Shown here: positions 18,340 to 27,874 of the stretch, one piece after another | Numbering within the stretch: position 1 is the stretch's first letter | How the letters are laid out: each line of letters begins with the position of its first letter | Source: Mycolicibacterium sarraceniae | Lineage (GTDB): Bacteria; Actinomycetota; Actinomycetes; Mycobacteriales; Mycobacteriaceae | Assembly (NCBI RefSeq): GCF_010731875.1 | Contig: NZ_AP022595.1 | Location: 2,542,001-2,606,000 of the forward strand | Reading direction: 5' to 3' | DNA: 64,000 nt | Translations under genes and position numbers: made by a program | The notes under the pieces: generated by a model | What the model was told of the DNA's origin: nothing | Databases searched by the model: none | The model's input: the letters and a program-made list of their open reading frames with translations, nothing else

Positions 18340-19536
18340 ATGACCAGTAGTCGCAGTGCGGACGTTGTGGTGGTCGGCGGTGGCACGGTCGGGGCGTGGA
18401 CGGCAGTCCAACTGGCCGAGCGTGGGGCTGGCCGCGTCGTGCTGCTCGAAGCCCAGACGCTGGGTGACGGCGCCAGCAGCCGTGCCGCCGGTATGGTCCG
18501 TGCGCAGGGCGGTACCGAGACCGCCATCCGACTGGGCTTGCGGAGCCAAGAGTTCTACATCGCTTCTGGTGAGCGCTATCCGCTGGATTGCGGTTTCGTC
18601 GCGCAGGGCTACCTGATGCCGTGCTTCTCCGACGTCGAGGTGCGACAGGCGCACGACCGGATCGCCCTGCAGCACTCGCTCGGGTTGACCGTGGAATGGT
18701 TGTCCAGCACCGATATCGACGGCCGCAACACCGGTTTGGCGCCAGGCATCACGGCTGGCGGCTCGTATGCTCCCGGCGACGGATACATTAACGCCCCGCG
18801 CAATGTGCTGGCCTACACTGCGGCGCTTACCGCACACGAAGTCGACGTCCGCGAACGCTGTGCGTTCACTGGCTTGCGGGTGGCCAAGGGGCGTGTCGTC
18901 GGCGTCGATACCGCCGCCGGACCCATCGACACCAACCGGGTGGTGCTGACCGGTGGCCCCTTGCTCGGCGAGGTCGGTGTGACGGCGGGCGGCCGGATTC
19001 CCGCCGGCGGCACCCGCCATCAGGTCGTGGTCACCGAACCACTACGCGGCGCCAACATCGACGAGCTGCCCATGGTTTTCGACGTCAGTGAAGGAATCTA
19101 TTGGCGACCAGGGGAATACGGTGGGGTGCTATGGGGGATGAGCAACCCCGACGAGCAGCCCGGCGAAGCTACCGAATTCGACTGGAGCTACTACCAGAAG
19201 GCGCTCGCCCGCATCGAGTCATTGTTGCCGGCGGTGCGCGGGCTGGGACTTCGGCGCACGTGGGCGGCCACGATCGACTACACGAACGACCACCTGCCGA
19301 TCCTGGGTCGGCTGCTGACCGAGGACGGCGCGATCGACGGCACCGTGGTTGCCTGCGCGGCCGGGCACGGCATGATGTGGGGTCCCGCGGTGGCCGAGGC
19401 CGCCGCCGACATCACTCTCACGGGCGGATGCGACTGGCTGGACCTCACCGACCTTGGACTGGACCGTTTCGACGCCGACGGGAACAGTCGCCTCGAGCCT
19501 GAACCGATTTCTCTCCCGTTCCCCGAACACGCCTGA
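18340..19536 (+). CDS. DAO-family FAD-dependent oxidoreductase
   Basis: A 398-residue amine/amino acid oxidoreductase of the DAO family (glycine, sarcosine and dimethylglycine oxidase/dehydrogenase type). The Rossmann FAD motif VVVGGGTVGAWTAVQLAERG lies near residues 8-27 and the flavin-contact segment GDGASSRAAGMVRAQGG follows. The C-terminal part has the typical RTWAATIDYTNDHLPILGR segment, then GHGMMWGPA. It would oxidise a C-N bond with FAD. The cupin gene follows immediately, and the operator upstream places it in the TetR regulon. Confidence 0.87.
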   Translation: MTSSRSADVVVVGGGTVGAWTAVQLAERGAGRVVLLEAQTLGDGASSRAAGMVRAQGGTETAIRLGLRSQEFYIASGERYPLDCGFVAQGYLMPCFSDVEVRQAHDRIALQHSLGLTVEWLSSTDIDGRNTGLAPGITAGGSYAPGDGYINAPRNVLAYTAALTAHEVDVRERCAFTGLRVAKGRVVGVDTAAGPIDTNRVVLTGGPLLGEVGVTAGGRIPAGGTRHQVVVTEPLRGANIDELPMVFDVSEGIYWRPGEYGGVLWGMSNPDEQPGEATEFDWSYYQKALARIESLLPAVRGLGLRRTWAATIDYTNDHLPILGRLLTEDGAIDGTVVACAAGHGMMWGPAVAEAAADITLTGGCDWLDLTDLGLDRFDADGNSRLEPEPISLPFPEHA

Positions 19537-19556
19537 CAATGAAGGGTTTACCTCCC

Positions 19557-19904
19557 ATGAACGCTGCAGTACTCACCACCGTGCTGGCCAATGCGGCCGA
19601 TGCCGAACTCGAAGACTGGGGTCCGTTGGAGGAAGCCACCGGTGACCCGATGGCGACCCACGGTCTGGAGGTCTGGGTCGACGGCGACAAGTCGGCGGGT
19701 ATCTGGCAGTGCGCCCCCGGGCCGTCGCACTGGACGCTCGAGGTCAACGAAGTGATCTACGTGGTGTCCGGGCGGATGACGGTCACTCCCGATGGCGGTG
19801 AGCCCAGTGAGGTCGGTGCAGGTGACCTCGCGGTCTTTCCGCTCGGCTGGACCGGGACGTGGGTGATCCACGAGATCCTGCGCAAGGCCTACGCCATTTT
19901 CTGA
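19557..19904 (+). CDS. Small cupin domain protein
   Basis: A 115-residue single-domain cupin of the DUF861 type (related to ureidoglycine aminohydrolase cupins), with the WTLEVNEVIYVVSGRMTVTP core followed by GAGDLAVFPLGWTGTW. It follows the DAO oxidoreductase by about 20 bases and is probably co-transcribed, so it may handle or sense the oxidation product. The start could also be the ATG at 19539; I prefer 19557 because AAGGG is at a normal distance. Metal-binding histidines are sparse, so catalysis is uncertain. Confidence 0.75.
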   Translation: MNAAVLTTVLANAADAELEDWGPLEEATGDPMATHGLEVWVDGDKSAGIWQCAPGPSHWTLEVNEVIYVVSGRMTVTPDGGEPSEVGAGDLAVFPLGWTGTWVIHEILRKAYAIF

Positions 19905-19914
19905 TCGTCGCCAG

Positions 19915-20746
19915 CGGACGGCAGCGGCGGACTTCGCGCAGCCGATCGCCGATGCCAGCCCGATTAGCGATGACCCGGCGCAGTGTCTGGCTCACACCCG
20001 CGACGGTGATCGGGTCTCCCGGGGTGTCGATGCGCGGCTGCGCGATTCCCAACGCAGCGCATTTGGCGGCAAGCGAGGGCTGGTACCAAAAAACGGACAC
20101 GAGATCATGGGGACCGTATGCACGATGGCTTGGTGGGTGGAGTTCATCCCCTGGTGAGTGATGAAGATGTCCGCTTCACGCGGGATGGCCTCCTGATCGA
20201 CGTCGTCAACGACGGTGACGTTCGGTGGTGTCGAACCGAGGCTGGTATCGCTACGGCCGAGACTCACGACCAACTCGGCTTCCGGGAGTGTGCTGAGTGA
20301 ATCGGCTATCGCTACGAGCGCGGCGATAGCGACACCGGAATAGTGACGCCAGATGATCGTCCCGAATGAGGCGCAGGTTTTGAGGGCGATATCGCTGAAA
20401 TACGGCTCGTGGCGCAGCGTTGTAGACCGTCCGGGGTGCGAGCCGAACAAGGCGACCGGTTCGAAGACGTTCCGCTCTTCGTCGGTCGGAAAAGCGCTCA
20501 GCTCGCAGTACAGATTCAGCCAGGGGCTCAACCCTGACGCGTACGAGAAAGGTGAAGCGTCGGCGACACCGTAGTCATTTCGGAGGATTTCGACCGCTCG
20601 CAGACAGCGCTCCGATGTTTGCACCCGGGGATCGTCGCGACGATGCGGCCGATGACTGAGAAGGTGTCTGCGACGATCACAGACGAAGTGCTGACGATGC
20701 CGTTCGACCAAGGGCTCTGCACGGTGCGGGCAATCAGCGCGCCCAC
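19915..20746 (-). pseudogene. Macrolide-type glycosyltransferase, multiply frameshifted
   Basis: Three minus-strand frames carry consecutive pieces of a GT1 (MGT-type) glycosyltransferase. The first, near 20746-20640, contains VIVADTFSVIGRIVA. The second, about 20630-20060, contains SFGTIIWRHYSGVAIAALVA and the donor-binding region THQGMNSTHQAIVHTVPM, then ISCPFF. The third, about 20090-19923, contains SLAAKCAALGIAQPRIDTPG. At least two frameshifts separate them and the C-terminal end is lost near the cupin gene. It interrupts the otherwise intact amine cluster on the opposite strand from the cupin. Confidence 0.65.
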
Positions 20747-20758
20747 TCCACCACCGCC

Positions 20759-22810
20759 CTAGCGCGGGATCACCAGCGCGTCGACAGCCAGCACCCCGGC
20801 CGCAGACGCGATGACGGGATTGGCCTCGATGGCGTCGAGATACTCACCGAGTTCGATTGCCAGCTGCGAGAATCCGACGACGGCGTCCGTCAATGCCGCC
20901 AGGTCGACCGGCTGTGCACCGCGCCAGCCGGCCAGCAGAGGTGCGGCGCGTAGCGAGCCCAGCAGCGCCACGGCTGCCTCCCGGCTGACCGGCGCACACG
21001 CGACCGTGCGATCGGCCAGCAGTTCCACCATCGTGCCCCCGGCGGCGACCACGATCAGCGGTCCGAAGTTGTCATCGCGTACCACGCCCAGCGAGATCTC
21101 CACGCCCGCAGGAGCCATCGCGTCGATGCTGACGTCGGGTCCGAGGCGGCCGGCCATCTCCTCGTAGGCCACCCACAGCGCCTCACGGTCGCTGATGTCG
21201 AGAACCACCCCGCCGACATCGCTCTTATGCTCGCTGCCTTGAGTTTTCAGTGCGACCGGATAACCGAGCGCTTCTGCCGCGGCCAGCGCCTCGGTGGCGT
21301 TATGGGCAGCGCGCGAGCGCGTCACCGAAATGCCGTAATCGGCCAACAACGCAAAGGCGGTGGGGGAGTCCCAGCCGGGCTCGCCCAGCTTGGCGGCCCA
21401 GCGTTGCGCACGGGCGGTGTCGATCTCAGGGATACCCGCCGGCACCGGTAGTGGCCAGCGCGCCAGATGCCCGAGTGCCGCGATCCCGCTACGGGTGCCT
21501 TCGAGTAGAGGAATTCCGTTGTTGCGGAGCCTCTTCGCCGTGGTCTTGTCGATCGCAGAAGGGACCGATGCCAGCACTGCGAGCGGCGCATCGGTGTCGG
21601 CCGCGATGTCCAGAATGGCATCGCTGTAGGCGGTGTCGCCGTCGAACTCGGTGACCAAGTCGACGGCAAGGGCGGTCACCGCCACCCCTGGATCATCGAC
21701 CAGCGCACGCAGGCAGCCGCCGAACAATTCGCGAGTGTCCGCGCCGGTACCCCACACGTCGAGCGGATTGCCGGCGGTCAGTCCCTCGTCGAGCAGTTCA
21801 CCGAGGGTGGCTAGGGTCGCGCGGGTCAGCTCCGCGAAGTCGACGGCGAGCTCGTGGGCGATATCGGCACACAAGGCGCGTTCGGCTCCGGAGTCGTGCG
21901 CAGTCGCGATTGCCCGCGAGCCCGGCCTGCGTCGTCGGCCCGCCTCGAAAAGCTCAATCGTGTCAACGAATTCGGCCATATCCGATACTCGGATGGCCCC
22001 GGTGTCGGCGCAGAATGCCCGCCAGCCGGCGGCGTCACCCGCCAGCGCACCGGAGTGCGCGGCGACCATAGCGCGCCCACGGGGGGAGTGCCCGACCGGC
22101 AGGATCACCACCGGGATGCCGCGCTCGGCGGCGAGGTGCAGTCCGGCTCGCAGGCGGCCCACCGAGCGCGGGGTCTCCAGCAGCAGCGCGATCAACGACG
22201 TGTCCGGGTCCTCGACGATGTAGTCCACGTAGTCGGCGGTATCGGTGACGAGCTCCTGACCCGAGGAAACCGCCAACCGGAAGCCGAACCCACGGCCGGC
22301 CCGCAGGATCGTGGAGAACGCCGACCCCGAGTGTGTCACGAGCGAAACCCCGCCCGGCGGTAGGGGATCGGGCTCGAGGTAGCCGAGCGCGCGCAGGCCG
22401 GTGGTGTTGTTGACAAATCCCATGCACCCCGCCCCGCACACCGCCATCCGGGCCCCGGCGGCGACCTCGGTGACGCCCTGGCGCAACGACGCGCCGTGCG
22501 CCGAACCGAAGATGACCGCGGACGGCGCCCCGATCGCGGCAGCGGCTTTCAGTTCGTCGAGCAGGGCCGCGTCGGGGACGCCGAGCAGCACCAGATCGAC
22601 CGGCTCGTCGAGCGCGGCCAGCGATGGCGCGCACACGATGCCGTCGATCCTGTCGTAGCGCGGGTTGACCAGATGCATGCGCCCCGAGCTTCGGCGCGCT
22701 TCGATCATCATCCGCTCGCCGAAGCTGCCCGGCCGTGGGCTGGCCCCGACGAGCGCCACCGAACGCGCCCCTAGCATGGCGGCCACGGCCGCACGGCGGC
22801 TGTCGGTCAT
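20759..22810 (-). CDS. ADP-forming (NDP-forming) acyl-CoA synthetase
   Basis: A 683-residue fusion of the alpha and beta parts of ADP-forming acid-CoA ligases, which convert an acid, CoA and ATP to acyl-CoA, ADP and phosphate. It begins with a CoA-binding domain (SVALVGASPRPGSFGERM). A succinyl-CoA ligase-like domain follows, with the phosphohistidine region VSLVTHSGSAFSTI. The C-terminal ATP-grasp domain carries YPVALKTQGSEHKSDVGGV near residue 510. There is no acetyltransferase domain, unlike Pat-type proteins. The ATG at 22810 overlaps the stop of the upstream oxidoreductase gene (ATGA), so both are expressed together. It could activate the acid made by the amine pathway. Confidence 0.87.
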   Translation of the reverse strand: MTDSRRAAVAAMLGARSVALVGASPRPGSFGERMMIEARRSSGRMHLVNPRYDRIDGIVCAPSLAALDEPVDLVLLGVPDAALLDELKAAAAIGAPSAVIFGSAHGASLRQGVTEVAAGARMAVCGAGCMGFVNNTTGLRALGYLEPDPLPPGGVSLVTHSGSAFSTILRAGRGFGFRLAVSSGQELVTDTADYVDYIVEDPDTSLIALLLETPRSVGRLRAGLHLAAERGIPVVILPVGHSPRGRAMVAAHSGALAGDAAGWRAFCADTGAIRVSDMAEFVDTIELFEAGRRRRPGSRAIATAHDSGAERALCADIAHELAVDFAELTRATLATLGELLDEGLTAGNPLDVWGTGADTRELFGGCLRALVDDPGVAVTALAVDLVTEFDGDTAYSDAILDIAADTDAPLAVLASVPSAIDKTTAKRLRNNGIPLLEGTRSGIAALGHLARWPLPVPAGIPEIDTARAQRWAAKLGEPGWDSPTAFALLADYGISVTRSRAAHNATEALAAAEALGYPVALKTQGSEHKSDVGGVVLDISDREALWVAYEEMAGRLGPDVSIDAMAPAGVEISLGVVRDDNFGPLIVVAAGGTMVELLADRTVACAPVSREAAVALLGSLRAAPLLAGWRGAQPVDLAALTDAVVGFSQLAIELGEYLDAIEANPVIASAAGVLAVDALVIPR

Positions 22811-24429
22811 CGCTTGCGGAAACGCTTCTTCTTGGTATCGGCCAGTGCGGCTTTGGCGGCCTGCCACCCGGGGATGCCACACACCCCGCCGCCGGCATGG
22901 GTGCCTGAGCTTCCGTTGTAGAGCCCGGCGATCGGCGTGCGGTAGTCGGCGTAACCCGGTGCGGGCCGCATGTGGAACAGCTGCTCCAGCGACAGTTCGC
23001 CGTGGAAGATGTTGCCGCCGATCAAGCCGTACTCCTGCTCCATCTCGTGCGGTCCGATGACGTCGCGATGCAGGATCGAGGACTTGAAGCCGGGGGCGAC
23101 CTGGTCGTAGAGATCGATCAGCCGGTCGGCATATGCATCGAGCTCCTCGGTGTGTGGAGCATCGGCCCATGCTGCGGGAACCCACTGGGTAAACAGCGAC
23201 ATGATATGCGTTCCATCGGGATTGAGTGTCTTGTCGAGGGTTGTGGGGATGACACCGTCGCTGAACGGCATCAAGGCGGGCTTGCCGACGCGGGCGTCCT
23301 GGAACGCGGCCTCGATGTACTCCATCGTCGGTGCCATCTCGACCGAGCCGGTGTGGTGTTCGGCCTGGCCGTCGCTGGGATCAGCGGTGAAGTTCGGTAG
23401 CTCTCCCAAGGCCAGGTTGATCTTCACCACACCGCTGCGGGTCTTGAAATGCTGGATGTCGGAGACGAACTCCGCGGGTAACTCGGTGCGCGGAATATGT
23501 TCCAGAAAAGCAATTTTCGGGTGCAGCGTGGTCACGACCAAGGGTGCGCGGATCTCATCGCCGTTGTCCAGGACCACGCCCTCGACCCGGCTGCCGCGCA
23601 CCAACATCCGCGACACCCGAGCCTTGGTGCGGATTTCGGCACCGAAGCTGCGTGCGGAGCGGGCGATGGCCTCCGACACCGCGCCCATGCCTCCCTCGGG
23701 GTAGCCCCAGCTGCCGAGCTGGCCGTCGCCAACGTCGCCGATGGAGTGGTGCGCCATCACGTAGGCGGTGCCTGGTTCGTACGGTCCGGCCCAGGTTCCG
23801 ATGACACCGTTGACCGCCAGCGCACCTTTGATTTGCGGTGATTCGAACCAGTCGTCGAGTAGGTCGGCGATGCTCATGGTGAGCAGCCGGGTGACGTCAC
23901 CCATCATCCGGGTGGTCATGCCGCGTTGGCTCCAGCCCAGCTTCGCGAGCTCGAACAAATCCGACGGCTTGTGCGAACCGATGTTGGGCGGCACCTGGGT
24001 CAGCAGGGGGCCCATGACATCGGCGATACCCTCCAGCCAGGCGTTCCACTTGGGCCAGGTTTCGGCGTCCTTCTTCGAGAATTTGGCCAGTTGCTCGTGG
24101 GTGCGTGCCGGGTCGTCCTCGTAGATGGTGAGCGAGCCACCCTCGGGAAATGCCTGGTAGTAGGGGCCCATCGGGTGCACCTTGTAGCCGTGGCGCTCCA
24201 GGCTCAAATCGTTGACGATGGTCGGCGGCATCAGGCTCATCACGTACGACAACCGGGTCACCCGGAGGTGGGGTGCGTCCTCCCACGGCGCCTCAGTGGT
24301 GGCGGCGCCGCCCAATGCGCTCCGAGACTCCAGGACGACGGTATTGGCGCCCGAGCGTGCCAGATAGGCGGCCGAGACCAGTCCGTTGTGACCGCCGCCG
24401 ATGACGATGGCGTCGTAGGTGTTCGACAT
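22807..24429 (-). CDS. Phytoene dehydrogenase-like FAD oxidoreductase
   Basis: A 540-residue flavoprotein of the phytoene desaturase/PYROXD2-like group. The dinucleotide-binding motif AIVIGGGHNGLVSAAYLARS is near residues 8-27, with a second conserved region GYPEGGMGAVSEAIARSARS near 243. The C-terminal motif GLYNGSSGTHAGGGVCGIPG fits the family. Substrates in this family range from carotenoids to amines and are not predictable here. It is the first gene of a two-gene unit with the acyl-CoA ligase and is divergent from the TetR gene; operator site 2 sits in the gap. Confidence 0.85.
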   Translation of the reverse strand: MSNTYDAIVIGGGHNGLVSAAYLARSGANTVVLESRSALGGAATTEAPWEDAPHLRVTRLSYVMSLMPPTIVNDLSLERHGYKVHPMGPYYQAFPEGGSLTIYEDDPARTHEQLAKFSKKDAETWPKWNAWLEGIADVMGPLLTQVPPNIGSHKPSDLFELAKLGWSQRGMTTRMMGDVTRLLTMSIADLLDDWFESPQIKGALAVNGVIGTWAGPYEPGTAYVMAHHSIGDVGDGQLGSWGYPEGGMGAVSEAIARSARSFGAEIRTKARVSRMLVRGSRVEGVVLDNGDEIRAPLVVTTLHPKIAFLEHIPRTELPAEFVSDIQHFKTRSGVVKINLALGELPNFTADPSDGQAEHHTGSVEMAPTMEYIEAAFQDARVGKPALMPFSDGVIPTTLDKTLNPDGTHIMSLFTQWVPAAWADAPHTEELDAYADRLIDLYDQVAPGFKSSILHRDVIGPHEMEQEYGLIGGNIFHGELSLEQLFHMRPAPGYADYRTPIAGLYNGSSGTHAGGGVCGIPGWQAAKAALADTKKKRFRKR

Positions 24430-24464
24430 GGCGCTCTACTTTCGTCAGCCCGGAACGGGCAGCT

Positions 24465-24484
24465 TTGACTGACTGTTCAATCTA
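24465..24484. promoter_or_regulatory. TetR-type operator, site 2
   Basis: TTGACTGACTGTTCAATCTA lies between the divergent FAD oxidoreductase and TetR genes. It aligns without gaps to sites 1 and 3 and implies autoregulation. A TAGGCT -10 candidate for the TetR gene is just downstream, near 24493. Confidence 0.65.
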
Positions 24485-24545
24485 ACCAAGTGTTAGGCTT
24501 AGAACAAGTGCCAGCGCAGGCGCGATCTAAGGGGAGTACGACGAG

Positions 24546-25199
24546 ATGGCAGAACCCGCACCCGCGACCGAGAACAACGAAGCGCGGCGCATCCAGATGT
24601 TGCGCGCCGCAGCGGAGCTCATATGCGAACGTGGCTTTTCCGAGACGCGAATCTCTGATGTCGCCAAACGGGCCGGGGTCAGCTCGGCGTTGGTCATCTA
24701 CTACTTCGGCACCCGCGATCGGCTGCTCGTCGATGCGTTGCGCTATTCCGAGGAATCGTTCTACGAGGCGGCCGAACAGATGCTCGCCGAGGTGTCCTCA
24801 TTGCGTGACCGGCTCTCGCTGTTGATCCAGTGGACCTGCGTCCCGGAGGGCAAGAACGAGATCCCCGGCGCGTGGGGGCTGTGGTTCGACCTCTGGGCGC
24901 AAGCCTTCCGGCACGACGAGGTCAAGACGGGCCGGGTGGAACTCGATGCGCGCTGGCGCCGGATGATCGTGGATGCGGTGCAATCGGCCGAGCTGGAGTC
25001 CGAGGTCGACGCGAAGATGTTCGCTCTGGAGTTCTCGGCGCTGTTGGACGGGTTGTCGATCCAGGTTGCGCTGGAAGATCCGGATGTCGACTCGACCGTG
25101 GCTTACGACATCGCGATGCGCTTCGCCGAACGTGAGCTGGAAATGCCGCGGGAGAAGCGGCGTCCGGTGGCGGCCGGTCGCGGCCGGCGGTCGCGCTAA
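24546..25199 (+). CDS. TetR family regulator of the amine cluster
   Basis: A 217-residue TetR protein. The DNA-binding part (MLRAAAELICERGFSETRIS, then DVAKRAGVSSALVIYYFGTR) spans about residues 18-65. The C-terminal part, with the WDLWAQAF-like region (LWFDLWAQAFRHDEV), resembles BetI-type effector domains. AAGGGGAG precedes the ATG. It is the only TetR gene within the cluster that shares the TGACTGNNYRTTCA operator, one copy of which lies in its own promoter, so it is the likely regulator of the four operator-bearing promoters. It ends four bases into the convergent ABC ATPase gene. The ligand is inferred to be a pathway amine or CoA ester. Confidence 0.87.
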   Translation: MAEPAPATENNEARRIQMLRAAAELICERGFSETRISDVAKRAGVSSALVIYYFGTRDRLLVDALRYSEESFYEAAEQMLAEVSSLRDRLSLLIQWTCVPEGKNEIPGAWGLWFDLWAQAFRHDEVKTGRVELDARWRRMIVDAVQSAELESEVDAKMFALEFSALLDGLSIQVALEDPDVDSTVAYDIAMRFAERELEMPREKRRPVAAGRGRRSR

Positions 25200-26338
25200 A
25201 CCGGGCTGGCGACCAGATCAGCCGCCGGATCCTTGATAACGGCCGCGGTACTTCGGGCCAGCACCCGCACCGCGTCATCGGTGCACACGCAGGTGACCGA
25301 CATCCCCGTGTCGTAGGCCACGGAGCCAGGCCCGGAGCGGTTGGGGACATCGACGACCAGGGCGGCGGGTTCACCGACGTTGACATGAACCTGCGTCGAC
25401 GCCCCGTGATAGACGACCTGGGCCACCGTCCCGGTGATCGCGTTGTGCCCGGGCGACACCGGGTCGTCAGGGGACTGCAGAGTGATGCGTTCCGGCCGGA
25501 TGACGATGGCGGCCGGGCCGGGCTGACACGAGGCGTCCACCGTGGCGCCGAGTCTGGTCGCCAGTGCCGAGCACAGCGCCGACCCGCCGTCGTTCTCCAG
25601 GACATCGGCATCGAAAATGTTTGCCGCACCGAGGAATCCAGCCACGTAGGTGGTGGCTGGCGCGGAGTAGATCTCCTGCGGGGGTCCCACCTGTTCGACC
25701 CGTCCCTCGGCCAAGACGGCGATCTGGTCACTCATTGTGAGCGCCTCGTCCTGGTCGTGGGTCACGTACACGAACGTGATCTCGACCTCGCGCTGTACGG
25801 CGCGCAGTTCGAGCTGAAGTTGCTTGCGCAGCTTGGCATCGAGTGCTCCGAGCGGCTCATCGAGCAGCAGCACGCTGGGTTGTAGCACCAGCGCCCGGGC
25901 CAGTGCGACACGCTGTTGCTGGCCGCCGGAGAGCTGGGTGGGCTTGCGTTTGGCGTACCCGCTCATCCGGACCAGTTCGAGCGCTTCGCCGACGCGGCGC
26001 TTGGTCTCGTCCTTGGGGGTTTTCTTGTAGCGCAGACCGAACGCGACGTTGTCCCACACCGTCATGAATGGAAACAGCGCGTACGTCTGGAACACGGTAT
26101 TGACCGGCCGCTTGTGCGGTGGATCCTGCGCGACGTCACGGCCGTCGAGTTCGATGCGGCCGGAGTCGGGTTTCTCGAAACCGGCGATCATCCGCAGTGT
26201 GGTGGTCTTACCGCAGCCGGATGCGCCGAGAAGTGAGTAGAACTGTCCTGCCGGGATATCCAGGTCGATACCCGTCACGGCGGGTACTCCGTCGAACGAC
26301 TTCGCCAGCTGGTGCAGCCGGATGGCGCCGCCGGTCAC
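25196..26338 (-). CDS. Pot/spermidine-type ABC transporter ATPase
   Basis: A 380-residue ATPase of the PotA/spermidine-putrescine importer class. Walker [10 protein letters not shown], the Q-loop [14 protein letters not shown], signature LSGGQQQR, Walker B VLLLDEP and the switch VTHDQDEA are all present, followed by a TOBE regulatory domain after about residue 250. I chose GTG 26338 as the start because the frame upstream overlaps the aminotransferase gene, whose stop is 25 bases away. It should energise the binding protein and two permeases encoded on the other strand from 27.9 kb. Confidence 0.88.
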   Translation of the reverse strand: MTGGAIRLHQLAKSFDGVPAVTGIDLDIPAGQFYSLLGASGCGKTTTLRMIAGFEKPDSGRIELDGRDVAQDPPHKRPVNTVFQTYALFPFMTVWDNVAFGLRYKKTPKDETKRRVGEALELVRMSGYAKRKPTQLSGGQQQRVALARALVLQPSVLLLDEPLGALDAKLRKQLQLELRAVQREVEITFVYVTHDQDEALTMSDQIAVLAEGRVEQVGPPQEIYSAPATTYVAGFLGAANIFDADVLENDGGSALCSALATRLGATVDASCQPGPAAIVIRPERITLQSPDDPVSPGHNAITGTVAQVVYHGASTQVHVNVGEPAALVVDVPNRSGPGSVAYDTGMSVTCVCTDDAVRVLARSTAAVIKDPAADLVASPV

Positions 26339-26363
26339 CGGCGGCCGTCCCCGCAACAGGCGG

Positions 26364-27740
26364 TCAGGCCGCCACCGCCGAAGCGAGCCGGGCGAAGTTC
26401 GCGGCGAACCGGTCGACATCGGCCTCGTCGTGCTGAACAGATAGCAACCATTGCTCCACCTTGCCCCACGGCGGCAGGAATACACCGCCATTGTGCTGCA
26501 TGAGCCAGTGCAAGTGGCCCAACCGATCGTCGATCTGGAGGAAATCGCGGAAATCGTGCACCGGCTCGCGTGTGAACGTCACACAACCCTTGGCGCCCAC
26601 GCTCACCACGTGCCAACCGTAACCGTGCTCGGCCGTCGTCGCTTCCAAAGCGCCGCGCAGCCGCTCTGCCAGGGATGCCATGCGTGCGTACGCAGCGGGG
26701 GTCAGCACCTCGGCCAGGGTGGCCCGGGTAGCCGCCATCGCCAGCGGATTGCCGTTGAAGGTGCCGACCTGTTCGTAACGGCCGTCGGCGATCGCCGACA
26801 TCACGGTGGTGCTGCCCCCGATCGCCGCCACCGCGATCCCGCCCCCCAAAGCCTTTGCCAGACAGATGATATCGGGGACAACACCCGACATTGCGGTGAC
26901 ACCGCCGGGTCCGGTGGTGAAGCCGGTCTTGACTTCGTCGTAGATCAGCAGTGCACCCTCGGCGTGCAGCAGCTCGCGGATCGCGGCCAGGTAGCCGACG
27001 TCAGGGGGAATGATGCCGGCGTTCATCATCACCGGCTCGACGATCATTGCCGCCACCTCGCCACGGTGCTCGGCCAGTGCCCGGGCAACCGCGTCGGGAT
27101 CGTTGAATCCCACGACGACCACCAGATCGCGGATCGCCGCCGGGATACCGCTGTTACCCGGCACCCCGGTCGGATGATCGCGCGGGCCGACCTGGTCTGC
27201 CTCGGGGAGCACCGAGACCTCCACCGAGTCGTGATGGCCATGGTAGCAACCCTCGACCTTGATGATGAGATCTCGCCCGGTCACCGACCGGGCGAGGTGC
27301 ACGGCGTCCATGGTGGCCTCGGTGCCGGAATTGGCAAAGCGCCACAACGGCAAATCGAACCTGCGGGCCAGTTCGCCGGCGATCCAGATCGCGTCCTCGG
27401 TGGGTTGTGCGAAGTGCGTGCCGCGGCGAACCTGCCTGCTGACCGCCTCGACGATCGCGGGGTGGGCATGTCCGGCGATGGACGCGCCGTAGCCGCCGTG
27501 CATATCGACGTACTCGGTGCCGTCGACGTCGTAGACCTTGGAACCCGCGCCGTGGCTCATCCAGACCGCCTGCGGCTGGGCGATCTGCCAGTTGGACGTG
27601 GCACCGCCCGCAAGGTGTTCGCTTGCGCGGCCGATCATTTCGGTGCTGCGCGGCTGGCGGGCCAGAAACACCTTTTCCTGATCGGCGATCAATTGGTCGA
27701 CCGCGTCGTGAACCGGGCTCTCGATAATCGGCGAAGCCAC
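26364..27740 (-). CDS. Class III PLP aminotransferase (GSA aminomutase-like)
   Basis: A 458-residue class III aminotransferase similar to glutamate-1-semialdehyde aminomutase and related omega-aminotransferases. GCYHGHHDSVEVSV carries the cofactor-stacking aromatic and EPVMMN and LIYDEVKTGF the phosphate and pyridine contacts. The PLP lysine is in ICLAKALGGGI. I place the start at GTG 27740, preceded by GGAAGG; an ATG at 27794 lies only four bases from the operator. With the ATPase downstream it forms an operon. It could transaminate an amine or amino acid delivered by the transporter. Substrate unknown. Confidence 0.87.
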   Translation of the reverse strand: MASPIIESPVHDAVDQLIADQEKVFLARQPRSTEMIGRASEHLAGGATSNWQIAQPQAVWMSHGAGSKVYDVDGTEYVDMHGGYGASIAGHAHPAIVEAVSRQVRRGTHFAQPTEDAIWIAGELARRFDLPLWRFANSGTEATMDAVHLARSVTGRDLIIKVEGCYHGHHDSVEVSVLPEADQVGPRDHPTGVPGNSGIPAAIRDLVVVVGFNDPDAVARALAEHRGEVAAMIVEPVMMNAGIIPPDVGYLAAIRELLHAEGALLIYDEVKTGFTTGPGGVTAMSGVVPDIICLAKALGGGIAVAAIGGSTTVMSAIADGRYEQVGTFNGNPLAMAATRATLAEVLTPAAYARMASLAERLRGALEATTAEHGYGWHVVSVGAKGCVTFTREPVHDFRDFLQIDDRLGHLHWLMQHNGGVFLPPWGKVEQWLLSVQHDEADVDRFAANFARLASAVAA

Positions 27741-27797
27741 GGGGAAACCTTCCGCTCGAATGCTGTGCGGACCTGCGAAGAAGCGCCGCTGCATCTA

Positions 27798-27817
27798 TTG
27801 ACTGAGCATTCAGTCTA
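27798..27817. promoter_or_regulatory. TetR-type operator, site 3
   Basis: TTGACTGAGCATTCAGTCTA differs from site 1 at a single base. It lies between the divergent aminotransferase and transporter binding-protein genes and would control both. Confidence 0.7.
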
Positions 27818-27874
27818 TGCCAGAGTCCAAGGAACAAACAAGACTCGAGAAGACTCGAAACCACGGAGGCGCGG

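Noticed and set aside
19992..20711. Treating the minus-strand frame as an intact glycosyltransferase gene
   Set aside because: Its first 40 residues are not family-like and its end departs from the family, while the matching pieces are found in the neighbouring frames.
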